From an uncultured Candidatus Melainabacteria bacterium (GTDB lineage Bacteria; Cyanobacteriota; Vampirovibrionia; Gastranaerophilales; Gastranaerophilaceae), in the NCBI GenBank assembly GCA_937895785.1, contig CALBKW010000040.1, forward strand, positions 1 through 12,834: a DNA stretch of 12,834 nt, in the 5' to 3' direction. Below are positions 4,662 through 12,613 of the stretch, in pieces. Positions within the stretch are counted from its first letter, which is position 1; the number at the start of each line of letters is the position of its first letter. The notes under the pieces were generated by a model that did not search any database, was not told where the DNA came from, and saw nothing but the letters and a program-made list of their open reading frames with translations. The translations under genes were made by a program, and so were the position numbers.

Positions 4662-5693
4662 TTATAGTTTTCCTTTTTCATAGTAGTGTTTTAACAAATC
4701 TTTTTGGTGATCATAAACTTCTGTAATTTTAACACAAACTTTGTCCTTCAATGTTCCAGGACGAGCAAAATATTTCTTTTCGCCATTAACTTTTACAATC
4801 AAATCGTCTGTCGTTTTAGCATCAAGTTTAATGATGTCGCCTTCTTTTAGGTCTAAAAATTCCTCTAATGAAATATCTGTAGAACCAAATAATACACTCA
4901 AATCAACTTTTGAAGTATTTAATTTGTCAATCATTTTTTGACGTTCTTCTGTTGTAGCAATAATACCTTTTGTTTGGAAAATATGTTGTGTTGATAAGTT
5001 ACCCAAAACTGTTTCTAATACTGGATATGGGAAACACAAACTTATTAAACCAAAGTATTTGCCTGCAATTTGAACCTCAAATGTAATCAAAGCTACGATT
5101 TCACCAGTAGAAGCAACTTGTACCATTTGATAGTTGTTATCCAAGCCAACAACGTTACCTTGAACCGGAACAATATTACTCCAAGCGCTTTCTAAAGCTT
5201 TTACAATTCTTTCTATAACTTTTTTAGACAACGCTTCCTCAATATCAGTTAATTCACGTTGCTTGTATTCGCTCAAGCCCAAACCACCTAGCATACGGTC
5301 AACAATACAAGATAGAACTTCAAAGCTAACCCCTAAAAGGATTTGTCCTGGTAACGGGTTAAGTTCAAAGATACCGATTGTCATTGGTGATGGCATAGAA
5401 CGGATAAATTCATCATAAGTTAATTGGTCAGTTGAAACAACTTCAATCTCTATACGCATACGAAGATAAGCTGTTAAAATCAATGAAATTTGTCGAGAAA
5501 ATTCTCTGTGTAAATCTTGCAGCGCTCTTAAGTGGTCTTTAGAAAATTTATCAGGACGACGGAAGTTATAGAGTTTATAACCTTTTTTATAATCGCCTGA
5601 ATCATCTTCGCTAAACACGGCAGAATCTGCGATATCACCGTCGTATATATCGCTAGAATAGAAATCATTTTGATTTTTGTTGTAATCTACCAT
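4662..5693 (-). CDS. fliM: Flagellar motor switch protein FliM
   Basis: FliM is the C-ring protein that links FliG to FliN and normally receives the CheY-phosphate signal. The 343-residue length is typical. The middle domain (about 45-235) shows YNFRRPDKFSKDHLRALQDLHREF, PSPMTIGIFELNPLPGQILL and the MLGGLG loop at 134-139. The C-terminal SpoA domain (about 255-330) includes LEEFLDLKEGDIIKLD and the conserved YFARPG step. The first ~35 residues are acidic and I cannot find the usual LSQxEIDALL CheY-binding motif there. The gene starts with ATG nine bases after fliL, with GAGG just upstream. The assignment is secure; the N-terminal difference is real in the sequence but its meaning is unknown. 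Confidence 0.96.
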   Translation of the reverse strand: MVDYNKNQNDFYSSDIYDGDIADSAVFSEDDSGDYKKGYKLYNFRRPDKFSKDHLRALQDLHREFSRQISLILTAYLRMRIEIEVVSTDQLTYDEFIRSMPSPMTIGIFELNPLPGQILLGVSFEVLSCIVDRMLGGLGLSEYKQRELTDIEEALSKKVIERIVKALESAWSNIVPVQGNVVGLDNNYQMVQVASTGEIVALITFEVQIAGKYFGLISLCFPYPVLETVLGNLSTQHIFQTKGIIATTEERQKMIDKLNTSKVDLSVLFGSTDISLEEFLDLKEGDIIKLDAKTTDDLIVKVNGEKKYFARPGTLKDKVCVKITEVYDHQKDLLKHYYEKGKL

Positions 5694-5702
5694 TTTACCT
5701 CA

Positions 5703-6332
5703 TTATTGAATAATGAATTGACCGAAGCTAACCCTAATAACTTCTCTTTCACCCGCAAAGATTGCGTTTACATCTTCTGTAATTTGTTCTTTAACCAACT
5801 CTTTACCTGCTGCTGTTGAAATTTCATCTGCAGTTTTGCTAGAGAGGTTTGAAATAACAGCATCTCTGATTGCTGGCTTATATTGAGCCATTTCAGCTTC
5901 AACTCGTTTCATTGGATCATCATCATCACCATGACCACCGTGCCCAACTTTTTCTTCTGGAGGTGCATTCAAATCTGGGTCAGTTGGGATTCTTGACAAT
6001 TCTAATGCAACGTTAACTTTCAAATATTTCTTTTGACCAGGGTCATTTAAGTTCAAAATAAAATCACCAAGATCAACAATAATACCTTTTTGTATCTCTT
6101 CATCTTCTGCTGTAATATCATCAGCTTCAGAATCTTGAGCTGCAGTAATAGCGCTTATTTTCTTATTCAATAAGTTTTCTTGCAACAAGTAATTAACACC
6201 AATCAAAAGTACACAAATTAAAATTGTTGAAATAATGTTAATTAAAACAAGTTTTAAGTTATTATCAATAGGAACTTTCACAAGTTCATTATTTTCTTTT
6301 GGCTTCATATCTTTTTGTTGTGGTTTAGACAT
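5703..6332 (-). CDS. fliL: Flagellar basal body-associated protein FliL
   Basis: FliL is a single-pass inner-membrane protein that sits with the stator and supports torque or stator stability. A transmembrane helix lies at about 26-50 (LKLVLINIISTILICVLLIG), followed by an acidic linker and a periplasmic FliL domain (about 80-209). That domain has VDLGDFILNLNDP, YLKVNVALEL and a conserved end, VIRVSFGQFIIQ. A His/Asp-rich insert, GHGGHGDDDD, is at 130-139. The frame opens earlier at a TTG (6344), but that TTG overlaps the GGAG ribosome site. The ATG at 6332 sits seven bases after GGAG and gives 209 residues, so I choose it. It lies between motB and fliM in one operon. Confidence 0.93.
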   Translation of the reverse strand: MSKPQQKDMKPKENNELVKVPIDNNLKLVLINIISTILICVLLIGVNYLLQENLLNKKISAITAAQDSEADDITAEDEEIQKGIIVDLGDFILNLNDPGQKKYLKVNVALELSRIPTDPDLNAPPEEKVGHGGHGDDDDPMKRVEAEMAQYKPAIRDAVISNLSSKTADEISTAAGKELVKEQITEDVNAIFAGEREVIRVSFGQFIIQ

Positions 6333-6346
6333 ATTTATCTCCAATT

Positions 6347-6985
6347 TTATTCTTTGTTCAAAATAATTATATCAACTCTTCGGTTCAACAATCTTCCACC
6401 AGTTGATGTATTATCTGCAATTGGCATGTATTCACCATAGCCAACTGCGGAAATTCGATTAGGCGTAATTTTGTTTGATTTCAGCATATATGCAATGATG
6501 TTTGTTGCTCTTGCTGTTGACAACTCCCAGTTTGAAGGGAATTGTGCATTATGGATTGGCGTTGAATCAGTGTGACCTTCTACCATAATTTTGTTATCTA
6601 TCTCTGATAGAGTTTGAATAATCTCGTCAACGGTTTTGTACGCATCCTTCTTTATTATAGCAGAACCTTCATCAAAAAGTACAGAGTTATTAAGTCTAAT
6701 AACCAGTCCTCTAGGGTTTTTAAGCAACTTTACGTTCTCATTTTTAAGTAATTTTTCATCAAAAAGTTTTTCTAGTGACTCTTGTTGCTGAACGTCCTCC
6801 ATTGCAATATTTTCAGGGATTTCAATATTATGTTCAGCAATCATTTTTGCTTGATATTTCGTAACATTTTGTGACACCGCAAACAAAACCATAAACAAAG
6901 CTAAAAGCATGGTCACTAAATCCGCATAAGAAACCACCCAACGATTAATGTAGTCTTTTGAATTTGAGTAATAATCGTTTCGCAC
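6347..6985 (-). CDS. motB: Flagellar motor stator protein MotB
   Basis: MotB pairs with MotA as the proton- or sodium-driven stator and anchors it to peptidoglycan. The N-terminal helix (about 15-38) holds the ion-binding aspartate at Asp22 in SYADLVTMLLALFMVLFA. The OmpA-like peptidoglycan-binding domain (about 95-210) has VEGHTDSTPI at 135-144, SNWELSTARA at 151-160 and NRRVDI at 201-206. At 212 residues it is short for the family, with a compact linker. The start is GTG at 6985, sharing one base with the motA stop (TAGTG). A very strong AGGAGG, located inside the motA coding end, lies nine bases upstream, so translation is coupled to motA. Confidence 0.96.
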   Translation of the reverse strand: MRNDYYSNSKDYINRWVVSYADLVTMLLALFMVLFAVSQNVTKYQAKMIAEHNIEIPENIAMEDVQQQESLEKLFDEKLLKNENVKLLKNPRGLVIRLNNSVLFDEGSAIIKKDAYKTVDEIIQTLSEIDNKIMVEGHTDSTPIHNAQFPSNWELSTARATNIIAYMLKSNKITPNRISAVGYGEYMPIADNTSTGGRLLNRRVDIIILNKE

Positions 6986-7761
6986 TAAACTCTGCCTCCT
7001 GAGCGTAAAGGTTTATGGTGAAAACGGTAGTACGCAATCAATTTTTCTTCAATCACTGCTGGATTTTCTTGCATTTGAATTGATATAATTCCTTGCAAAA
7101 CAAGCTCTTTAAGTAAAATTTTATCTCTGGTTTTTTGTTTTAAGTTACCTGCAATCGGTAAGAAAATAAGGTTTGCAAACCCAACACCATAAAGGGTAGC
7201 AACAAATGCTGTAGCAATACCTACACCTACCATTTGTAAGTTTTGAATATCTTGCATTACTTGAATTAAGCCAATTACAGCTCCCACAACCCCAAATGTC
7301 GGAGCATAACCACCTAAAGCTTCAAATACTCTTGACGAAATAATTTCTTCCTCTTCTTCATAAGCAATTTCAGCAGATAATATATCATACACAAGCGTTG
7401 GGTTATCAACATCTATTGCAAGTTGCATGCCACGGGCTAAAAACGGATTAGAAACTTGGTTTAAAAACTCTTGAACAGCCAAAAGTCCATTTCGTCTGGA
7501 AAAATAAGCTATTTGTATAATTTCTTCTAAAATTCTTTTTGAATCATCTTCAACTTTATAGAAAACTTCACTGACACTTTTAAACGCTCTTTTCAATGTC
7601 GTAAAATTAAAGTTTAATAAAGAGGCACAAAAACTTCCACCAATAACAATACAGAACGCTACAGGTTGTATAAGCATACGTAGCGAACCACCATCAAATT
7701 TTTCGCTTGCAAAAACAAGTATTATTCCAAAAGTCAGTGCAAAAACTGCAGTAAAATTCAT
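6985..7761 (-). CDS. motA: Flagellar motor stator protein MotA
   Basis: MotA forms the ring of four-helix membrane subunits that surrounds MotB and pushes on FliG. Predicted membrane segments lie at about 3-20, 31-50, 151-175 and 180-205. The large cytoplasmic loop between helices 2 and 3 carries YFSRRNGLLAVQ (86-97), including the arginine that interacts with FliG. The GGYAPTFGVVGAVIGLI stretch (150-166) contains the conserved proline (154) near the ion path. The 258-residue length is typical. The ATG at 7761 has AAGGGG six bases upstream. It is the first gene of motA-motB-fliL-fliM-fliN. Confidence 0.96.
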   Translation of the reverse strand: MNFTAVFALTFGIILVFASEKFDGGSLRMLIQPVAFCIVIGGSFCASLLNFNFTTLKRAFKSVSEVFYKVEDDSKRILEEIIQIAYFSRRNGLLAVQEFLNQVSNPFLARGMQLAIDVDNPTLVYDILSAEIAYEEEEEIISSRVFEALGGYAPTFGVVGAVIGLIQVMQDIQNLQMVGVGIATAFVATLYGVGFANLIFLPIAGNLKQKTRDKILLKELVLQGIISIQMQENPAVIEEKLIAYYRFHHKPLRSGGRV

Positions 7762-7780
7762 CGTCTACCCCTTTAAGAAT

Positions 7781-7809
7781 ATTATTTCACATGACAAATA
7801 TTAGGGCAA
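7781..7809 (-). promoter_or_regulatory. Possible promoter of the mot/fli operon
   Basis: On the minus strand TTGCCC (7804-7809) and AATAAT (7781-7786) are separated by 17 bases, which suits a housekeeping sigma factor. Transcription would start near 7774, a dozen bases before the motA ATG. I see no FliA-type (sigma-28) or sigma-54 motif in the 67-base gap. The match is moderate and AT-rich DNA gives such matches by chance. Confidence 0.35.
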
Positions 7810-7828
7810 GTGCTTAATATTTATTATT

Positions 7829-8338
7829 CTAAACGGTTATAACAATATCAACAGATTTATCGTGAGGTTCTGTCGGTAATTCCTCAATATAAAGTTCCTT
7901 AGGTAAACAAACTAGAGTTTTTGCGTTAGTTTTAGTAATTAATCTATCATAAAAACCTTTGCCGTAACCTAATCTGTAATTATTCGCATCTACCATTAAA
8001 GCTGGAATTATCATTAAATCAATAGATTTAGGAGCGACAGGGTGAGTTTTGGGTTCTTTTACACCAAATTGTTTAACTTCTAAATTATCACCTTTTTTAT
8101 ACGGACAAACATTCAAGTTAAGTCCTGTCATACGAGGTAAAAAGAAGTTTTTATCCTCATCTAAAAGTTCTAACAAGTCAATTTCATCCTTTAGTGGATA
8201 AAAAATCATAACATTTTGAGCCTTTTTAAATTCTTCTAAAGCTCTGATTTCGTCACAGAGCAAGTGGCTAATCTTTTTTATATCCAGCTCTTTTCTAATA
8301 GCTTTAGCATTTTTTCTTAATTCTGTTTTCTTTTGCAT
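7829..8338 (-). CDS. ygfA: 5-formyltetrahydrofolate cyclo-ligase
   Basis: This cytosolic enzyme (methenyltetrahydrofolate synthetase) uses ATP to turn 5-formyltetrahydrofolate into 5,10-methenyltetrahydrofolate, returning stored folate to one-carbon metabolism. The 169-residue protein is slightly shorter than E. coli YgfA. The N-terminal Lys/Arg helix (KKTELRKNAKAIRKEL) leads into MIFYPLKDEIDLLELL. The signature RLGYGKGFYDR is at 122-132 and the C-terminal EPHDKSVDIVIT completes the fold. It starts three bases after the stop of the DUF512 gene, with only a weak purine site, so it is probably translated by coupling. The 67-base gap before motA separates it from the motor operon. Confidence 0.93.
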   Translation of the reverse strand: MQKKTELRKNAKAIRKELDIKKISHLLCDEIRALEEFKKAQNVMIFYPLKDEIDLLELLDEDKNFFLPRMTGLNLNVCPYKKGDNLEVKQFGVKEPKTHPVAPKSIDLMIIPALMVDANNYRLGYGKGFYDRLITKTNAKTLVCLPKELYIEELPTEPHDKSVDIVITV

Positions 8339-8341
8339 ATC

Positions 8342-9613
8342 TTAAAGTGTTTTTATAAAATCTACAATTTCTTTTACTGATGTTGAATCTTTAACAACAA
8401 AAAATTCTTTACTTGTTTGTAATTTTACGTAAGTTAAATTTTTTCCATCTAAAAAAGTTTCTGAGAAAGGTTTTAACATAATTGACGGAATAATTGTAAT
8501 ATCTGACTTTTCGTCTTTTATTGCGTTAATTAAATCGTCTGATGTAATCAAACCAGCAACTGTAATATTTTGTCCCCAATATGTTGATTTTACAGGAACG
8601 CATTTGCAAGTTAGTCCTTTTACATTTTTGTTCAACTCATCACAAACAAAGCTTATTGCTCTTTCTGCAGCATAAGAAGTTGCAAATGTAATACTTGTTT
8701 CGGTTTTAACTTTTTTAGGTAATTTAAAAGTTTTAAATTCATCAATTAAAAGTCTAAGAGAACCAACTCCATCGCTTAATTGAGAGAAATTCCCATAATA
8801 TTCTGCAGGTGGAATATCCTCTCCTGCAAGTAAAAAGAACTCGTCAGAACAGCAAACACCTTTAAATTTTGAAGAAATTTTTAAAGTTTCTTCCGCAACT
8901 TTTTTGTCAACTTGAGTTAACACATTATCTTTTCTAAATTGAGTTAATCCTACAGGAACAATAGCTACAGAAAGAACCGCTTTTCCTAAGGTTTTCAAAT
9001 CCTTCAATGTACGTTCTAATTCTGCGCCATCATTATAACCTGGACATAAAACAATTTGGCAATGGAATGGAATATCTTGTTTTTTTAGCCATCTCAAGTT
9101 TTCCATAATTTTGCCTGCATTTGGATTTCTAAGCATTTTAACGCGTAATTCTGGATTTGTAGTATGAACAGATACATACAATGGTCCTAAATGCATTCTT
9201 GCAATTCTGTTTTTGTCTTCTTCTTTCAAGTTAGTAAGAGTTACATAAGTTCCTTGCAAATACGACAATCTATAATCATCATCTTTTATATAAAGAGTAT
9301 CCCTTAATCCCTTTGGTTGTTGGTCTACAAAACAAAATAGACAGTGATTTAAGCAATGTTTAATTTCATCAAAAACTGCCGATTCAAAAATTATACCTAA
9401 AGGTTCATCAAAATCCTTTTCTATTTCTATATCCTCTAACTCACCATTTTTCTTTTTTATAGAAAGTGTCAAAAATTCTGATTTGCAATAAAAATTATAA
9501 TCAATCAAATCTTGTAACTTGCAATCATCAATCGCAAGAATTTCGTCACCAGATTCAATCTCAATTTCATCAGCAATAGAGCCTAATTCTACATCACTAA
9601 CTATTGCGGGCAT
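8342..9613 (-). CDS. DUF512 family protein with PDZ and radical-SAM-like domains
   Basis: The protein has the architecture of the uncharacterised DUF512 family: an N-terminal PDZ-like domain (about 1-65: IESGDEILAIDD), a radical-SAM-like domain and a C-terminal DUF512 region. The cluster motif CxxxCxxC is Cys87, Cys91 and Cys94, in HCLNHCLFCFVDQQPKGLR, followed by DDYRLSYLQGTYVTLTNL. The conserved CCSDEFFLLAG segment comes later. Its substrate is not known, and I do not assign a reaction. The frame opens at a TTG (9634), but the ATG at 9613 has GGAG seven bases upstream and makes a 423-residue protein, so I choose it. It overlaps the end of the PadR gene by 17 bases, implying coupled translation. 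Confidence 0.92.
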   Translation of the reverse strand: MPAIVSDVELGSIADEIEIESGDEILAIDDCKLQDLIDYNFYCKSEFLTLSIKKKNGELEDIEIEKDFDEPLGIIFESAVFDEIKHCLNHCLFCFVDQQPKGLRDTLYIKDDDYRLSYLQGTYVTLTNLKEEDKNRIARMHLGPLYVSVHTTNPELRVKMLRNPNAGKIMENLRWLKKQDIPFHCQIVLCPGYNDGAELERTLKDLKTLGKAVLSVAIVPVGLTQFRKDNVLTQVDKKVAEETLKISSKFKGVCCSDEFFLLAGEDIPPAEYYGNFSQLSDGVGSLRLLIDEFKTFKLPKKVKTETSITFATSYAAERAISFVCDELNKNVKGLTCKCVPVKSTYWGQNITVAGLITSDDLINAIKDEKSDITIIPSIMLKPFSETFLDGKNLTYVKLQTSKEFFVVKDSTSVKEIVDFIKTL

Positions 9614-10121
9614 TCTCTTTCTCCAAGGTTTCAATTAAAGTTACAAAGTTTTGATATTCACATAACGCATTGTCTAAAACTACACGTTGATAAAAAGAAA
9701 GATGAAGATAATCATCATTTAAAATATTTTCTGCTGAAAATTTATGTTCTAAAGCTCTGGTTTTAATTCGCAACAACAATGTACTTGCTTCTTCATCTGA
9801 TAGAAAACTTGCACATGAAATCTTTATTCTTGCATTGGAAAAGAATTGTAACGGATTTTCTGATAAATCCTCTAAAATCAAACGTTTTAACTCTTCATTA
9901 CCTTCCGTTGTAATTGAATAAAAACCTGATTGTTTACCACCTTCTGACATTGCACGACGTGAACGGATAAAGCCTGAAGCTTCTAATCTTTTTAATGCAG
10001 GTTTTATCGCACCAAAACTTGGTTTTGTATATGCGCCAAAGACTTCTGAAATAGCCTTTTGTATTCCATACATTGTTAATTCACGTTTTATCAAAACAAA
10101 TAAAATAATTAGTTCTATCAT
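9597..10121 (-). CDS. PadR family transcriptional regulator
   Basis: The first ~85 residues form a PadR-type winged helix: ELIILFVLIKRELTMYGIQK, then PSFGAIKPALKRLEASGFI, and the wing GGKQSGFYSITTEG (61-74). The C-terminal half (about 90-174) is helical, as in PadR proteins that dimerise through this region. The family usually represses nearby genes and responds to small molecules. The overlap of its 3' end with the DUF512 gene suggests that the two work together or are co-regulated. The ligand and targets cannot be told from sequence. The ATG at 10121 directly follows a possible extended -10 box, so the message may have almost no leader. Confidence 0.88.
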   Translation of the reverse strand: MIELIILFVLIKRELTMYGIQKAISEVFGAYTKPSFGAIKPALKRLEASGFIRSRRAMSEGGKQSGFYSITTEGNEELKRLILEDLSENPLQFFSNARIKISCASFLSDEEASTLLLRIKTRALEHKFSAENILNDDYLHLSFYQRVVLDNALCEYQNFVTLIETLEKENARNS

Positions 10122-10127
10122 ACTTTT

Positions 10128-10136
10128 ATCTTAGCA
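10128..10136 (-). promoter_or_regulatory. Possible extended -10 box for the PadR-led operon
   Basis: On the minus strand TGCTAAGAT, a TGn extended -10 element, ends six bases before the PadR ATG. If used, transcription would begin at or next to the start codon. No good -35 box is visible at the expected distance. This is a weak call. Confidence 0.3.
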
Positions 10137-10141
10137 TAAAC

Positions 10142-10170
10142 TTGTAGAAATTTAATGTTTAGATTAGAAT
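10142..10170 (+). promoter_or_regulatory. Possible promoter of the uppS-rdgB operon
   Basis: TTGTAG (10142-10147) and TAGAAT (10165-10170, five of six to TATAAT) are spaced by exactly 17 bases on the plus strand. Transcription would begin near 10177, about 29 bases before the uppS ATG. It lies in the 84-base divergent gap shared with the PadR gene, so a regulator bound here could affect both directions. Confidence 0.45.
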
Positions 10171-10205
10171 AATAAAGTATTTAGATTTTAAGAATAGCAG
10201 ATTTT

Positions 10206-10940
10206 ATGAAAAACTTAGCAGAAATTACAGAAGAACAAATTAAAAATATAGTTAAAGAAACAAATTTACAACATATCGCCATAATTATGGACGGTAATCG
10301 TCGTTGGGCAAAAGAAAAAGGATTACCCTCTGCTATGGGACACAAAAAAGGTGTTGATGCGCTAAAAACAACACTTAGAGCTTGTGACGATTTTGGCATA
10401 AAATATTTGACTGTTTATGCATTTTCAACTGAAAATTGGAACAGAAAAAAAGAAGAAGTTGACTTTTTAATGGATTTGTTTGGTCAAACACTAAAAAAAG
10501 AAACAAAAGAAATGCACGAAAAAAATGTTGTAATTGAATTTATTGGAGATTTAACAAAATTAAGTGCTAATTTACAAACAATCTTAAACGACTCACGCGA
10601 ACTTACAAAAAACAACACAGGTGTACATTTACAAATTGCTTTCAACTACGGTTCACGTTTAGAGATTGTTCAAGCCGTTCAAAATATTATTAGAAAAGGT
10701 GTTAAATCTGAAGATGTAAATGAAGAGCTGATTTCATCAGAACTTTATACTTCTGGCGCACCTGACCCTGATTTATTAATCAGAACAGGTGGCGAAATGA
10801 GAATTTCAAACTATCTTTTATGGCAAATCGCTTATTCTGAATTTTATGTAACTCAAAAATTCTGGCCTGAATTTGACAAAAAAGCGCTTGAAGAAGCTGT
10901 TTTAGAATTTAACAGAAGACAAAGAAGATTCGGAGTTTAG
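10206..10940 (+). CDS. uppS: Isoprenyl transferase (undecaprenyl diphosphate synthase)
   Basis: This cis-prenyltransferase adds isopentenyl units to farnesyl diphosphate to make undecaprenyl diphosphate, the lipid carrier for peptidoglycan and other surface polymers. The 244-residue length fits UppS. The catalytic Asp29 lies in the IAIIMDGNRRWA signature (24-35). Further conserved elements are YAFSTENW (71-78), FNYGSRLEI (147-155) and the diphosphate-binding DLLIRTGGEMRISNYLLWQ (189-207). The ATG at 10206 has only a weak ribosome site; the first 20 residues form a helical lead-in that varies in this family. Its stop abuts rdgB, so the two are one transcription unit. Confidence 0.96.
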   Translation: MKNLAEITEEQIKNIVKETNLQHIAIIMDGNRRWAKEKGLPSAMGHKKGVDALKTTLRACDDFGIKYLTVYAFSTENWNRKKEEVDFLMDLFGQTLKKETKEMHEKNVVIEFIGDLTKLSANLQTILNDSRELTKNNTGVHLQIAFNYGSRLEIVQAVQNIIRKGVKSEDVNEELISSELYTSGAPDPDLLIRTGGEMRISNYLLWQIAYSEFYVTQKFWPEFDKKALEEAVLEFNRRQRRFGV

Positions 10941-10942
10941 TG

Positions 10943-11521
10943 ATGAAAATAGTTTTTGCAACTTCAAATCCGCATAAACTACAAGAATTAAATGCCATTT
11001 GCGCAAGTTCAGGTATTGAATTTGTTTTACCTAACGAAGGTTTCGCCCCGGTTGAAAACGGTTCTACGTTTGAAGAAAACTCACTAATAAAAGCCAAAGA
11101 AGCTTATAGAGTTTCTAAAACTTATTGTCTTGCAGATGATTCTGGACTTTGTGTTGAAGCATTAAACGGCGCTCCTGGTTTGTATTCTGCAAGATATGCA
11201 GGCACTCAAGATGAAAAAATAGAAAAGCTTTTAGGCGAACTAAAAGGCATTGAAAATAGAAATGCAAAATTTGTTTGTTGCGTAACACTTCTTGATGACA
11301 AAGGTGAGATGATATTCCAAACAATCGGAGAATGCTACGGCTCAATTGTAAAAGAGCGAAAAGGTGTTAACGGATTTGGTTATGATCCTATTTTCAAACC
11401 AAACGACTATGACTGTACAATCGCAGAATTGAGCGAAGAAGAAAAAAATAAAATTTCTCACAGAGGAAACGCATTAAAGAAATTTTTGGAATTTATGCAC
11501 AAAAATTTTAATATTACGTAA
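10943..11521 (+). CDS. rdgB: Non-canonical purine NTP pyrophosphatase (RdgB/HAM1)
   Basis: RdgB hydrolyses dITP, dXTP and ITP to monophosphates, keeping deaminated purines out of DNA and RNA. The 192-residue protein shows the family motifs in order: ATSNPHKLQEL (6-16), NGSTFEENSLIKA (39-51), ADDSGL (64-69), GFGYDPIF (144-151) and SHRGNAL (172-178). A GTG at 10940 sharing one base with the uppS stop would also open the frame, but the ATG at 10943 lies seven bases after GGAG and is preferred. The tight packing suggests translational coupling with uppS. Confidence 0.96.
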   Translation: MKIVFATSNPHKLQELNAICASSGIEFVLPNEGFAPVENGSTFEENSLIKAKEAYRVSKTYCLADDSGLCVEALNGAPGLYSARYAGTQDEKIEKLLGELKGIENRNAKFVCCVTLLDDKGEMIFQTIGECYGSIVKERKGVNGFGYDPIFKPNDYDCTIAELSEEEKNKISHRGNALKKFLEFMHKNFNIT

Positions 11522-11593
11522 AAACAAATGATTAAAAAATTTGTTGATTATATAATTAAGTTATAAATATCATTTTGAAAGGATAAAAATCTT

Positions 11594-12604
11594 ATGATTA
11601 GCAACGAAGTATACGAAAAGTTAGAACGTGTGATTAACCCTACACACGACATTAAGTTATTCTCAGGACGCTCAAACCCAAAACTAGCGCAAGAAATTGC
11701 AGAAGCTTTAGGTACAAGCGTTGGACCTATGATTATTAAAGATTTTGCTGATGGCGAAATCTATGTTCAAGTAAAGGACAGTGTTCGTGGAGATGATGTT
11801 TTCATCGTTCAACCTCTTTGTAAACCTGTTAACCAAAATTTAATGGAATTGTTAATCATTATTGATGCATTCAAACGCGCTAGCGCAAAAACAATTACAG
11901 CAGTAATTCCTTACTATGGTTACGCTAGACAAGATAGAAAAACATCTGGACGTGAAGCAATTACAGCAAAATTAGTTGCAGACCTACTTACAACAGCAGG
12001 TTGCACAAGAGTTCTAGCCGTTGATTTGCACTCTGGTCAAATTCAAGGGTTCTTTAACATTCTTGTAGACCACATTTTTGCAACGTCAATTCTTGTAAAA
12101 TATATCAAAGGTTTGAACCTAGATATGGACGAATGTGTTGCAGTGAGCCCTGATACAGGTGGTGTACAAAGAACAAGACACTTCGCAAAGGATTTAGGTT
12201 GTCCTCTTGCAATTATTGATAAACGTCGTGACAAACATAATGAAGCTATTGCAAACTGTGTTATCGGTGATGTTAAAGGCAAAAACTGCTTGATGTTCGA
12301 TGATATCATTGACACAGCAGGTTCAATTACTGAAGCTGCAAAACTTCTTAAAAAAGAAGGCGCTAAAGACATTTACGTTTGTGCTATACACCCAGTATTC
12401 TCAGGTCCAGCAGTTCAACGTTTGACAGATGCTCCTATCAAAGAAGTTATTGTTACAAACACAATTCCACTAGATACCGAAAAATTACCAGAAAAAATTA
12501 AACAACTTTCTGTTGCTAACCTTCTAGGTCAAGCTATTTCTCGTATCCACGATGATGAATCAATCAGTTCTTTATTCGGTTTTGAAAAAGAAATGAAAGT
12601 GTAA
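11594..12604 (+). CDS. prs: Ribose-phosphate pyrophosphokinase (PRPP synthase)
   Basis: This cytosolic enzyme transfers diphosphate from ATP to ribose 5-phosphate, giving PRPP for purine, pyrimidine, NAD, histidine and tryptophan synthesis. The 336-residue protein is full length. Visible motifs are KLFSGRSNPKLAQEIA, DFADGEIYVQV (50-60), the flexible-loop stretch YYGYARQDRKTSGREAI, the metal-binding DLHSGQIQGFF (144-154), SPDTGGVQRTR (185-195) and the ribose-phosphate loop FDDIIDTAGS (235-244). The wording is closer to cyanobacterial than to E. coli Prs by memory, which informs the taxonomic guess. The ATG at 11594 follows AAAGGA by ten bases. The 72-base gap after rdgB is very AT-rich and holds TATAAT-like strings, but I cannot fix a promoter there; readthrough from uppS-rdgB is possible. 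A strong terminator follows. Confidence 0.97.
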   Translation: MISNEVYEKLERVINPTHDIKLFSGRSNPKLAQEIAEALGTSVGPMIIKDFADGEIYVQVKDSVRGDDVFIVQPLCKPVNQNLMELLIIIDAFKRASAKTITAVIPYYGYARQDRKTSGREAITAKLVADLLTTAGCTRVLAVDLHSGQIQGFFNILVDHIFATSILVKYIKGLNLDMDECVAVSPDTGGVQRTRHFAKDLGCPLAIIDKRRDKHNEAIANCVIGDVKGKNCLMFDDIIDTAGSITEAAKLLKKEGAKDIYVCAIHPVFSGPAVQRLTDAPIKEVIVTNTIPLDTEKLPEKIKQLSVANLLGQAISRIHDDESISSLFGFEKEMKV

Positions 12605-12613
12605 AATTCAAAT

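Noticed and set aside
6333..6344. TTG start for fliL four codons upstream
   Set aside because: The TTG overlaps the GGAG ribosome site; the ATG at 6332 is spaced seven bases from it.
9614..9634. TTG start for the DUF512 gene seven codons upstream
   Set aside because: The ATG at 9613 has an ideally spaced GGAG, which lies just after the TTG in the message.
10940..10942. GTG start for rdgB overlapping the uppS stop
   Set aside because: The ATG immediately after it has better spacing from GGAG and matches the usual N-terminus MKIVFATSN.
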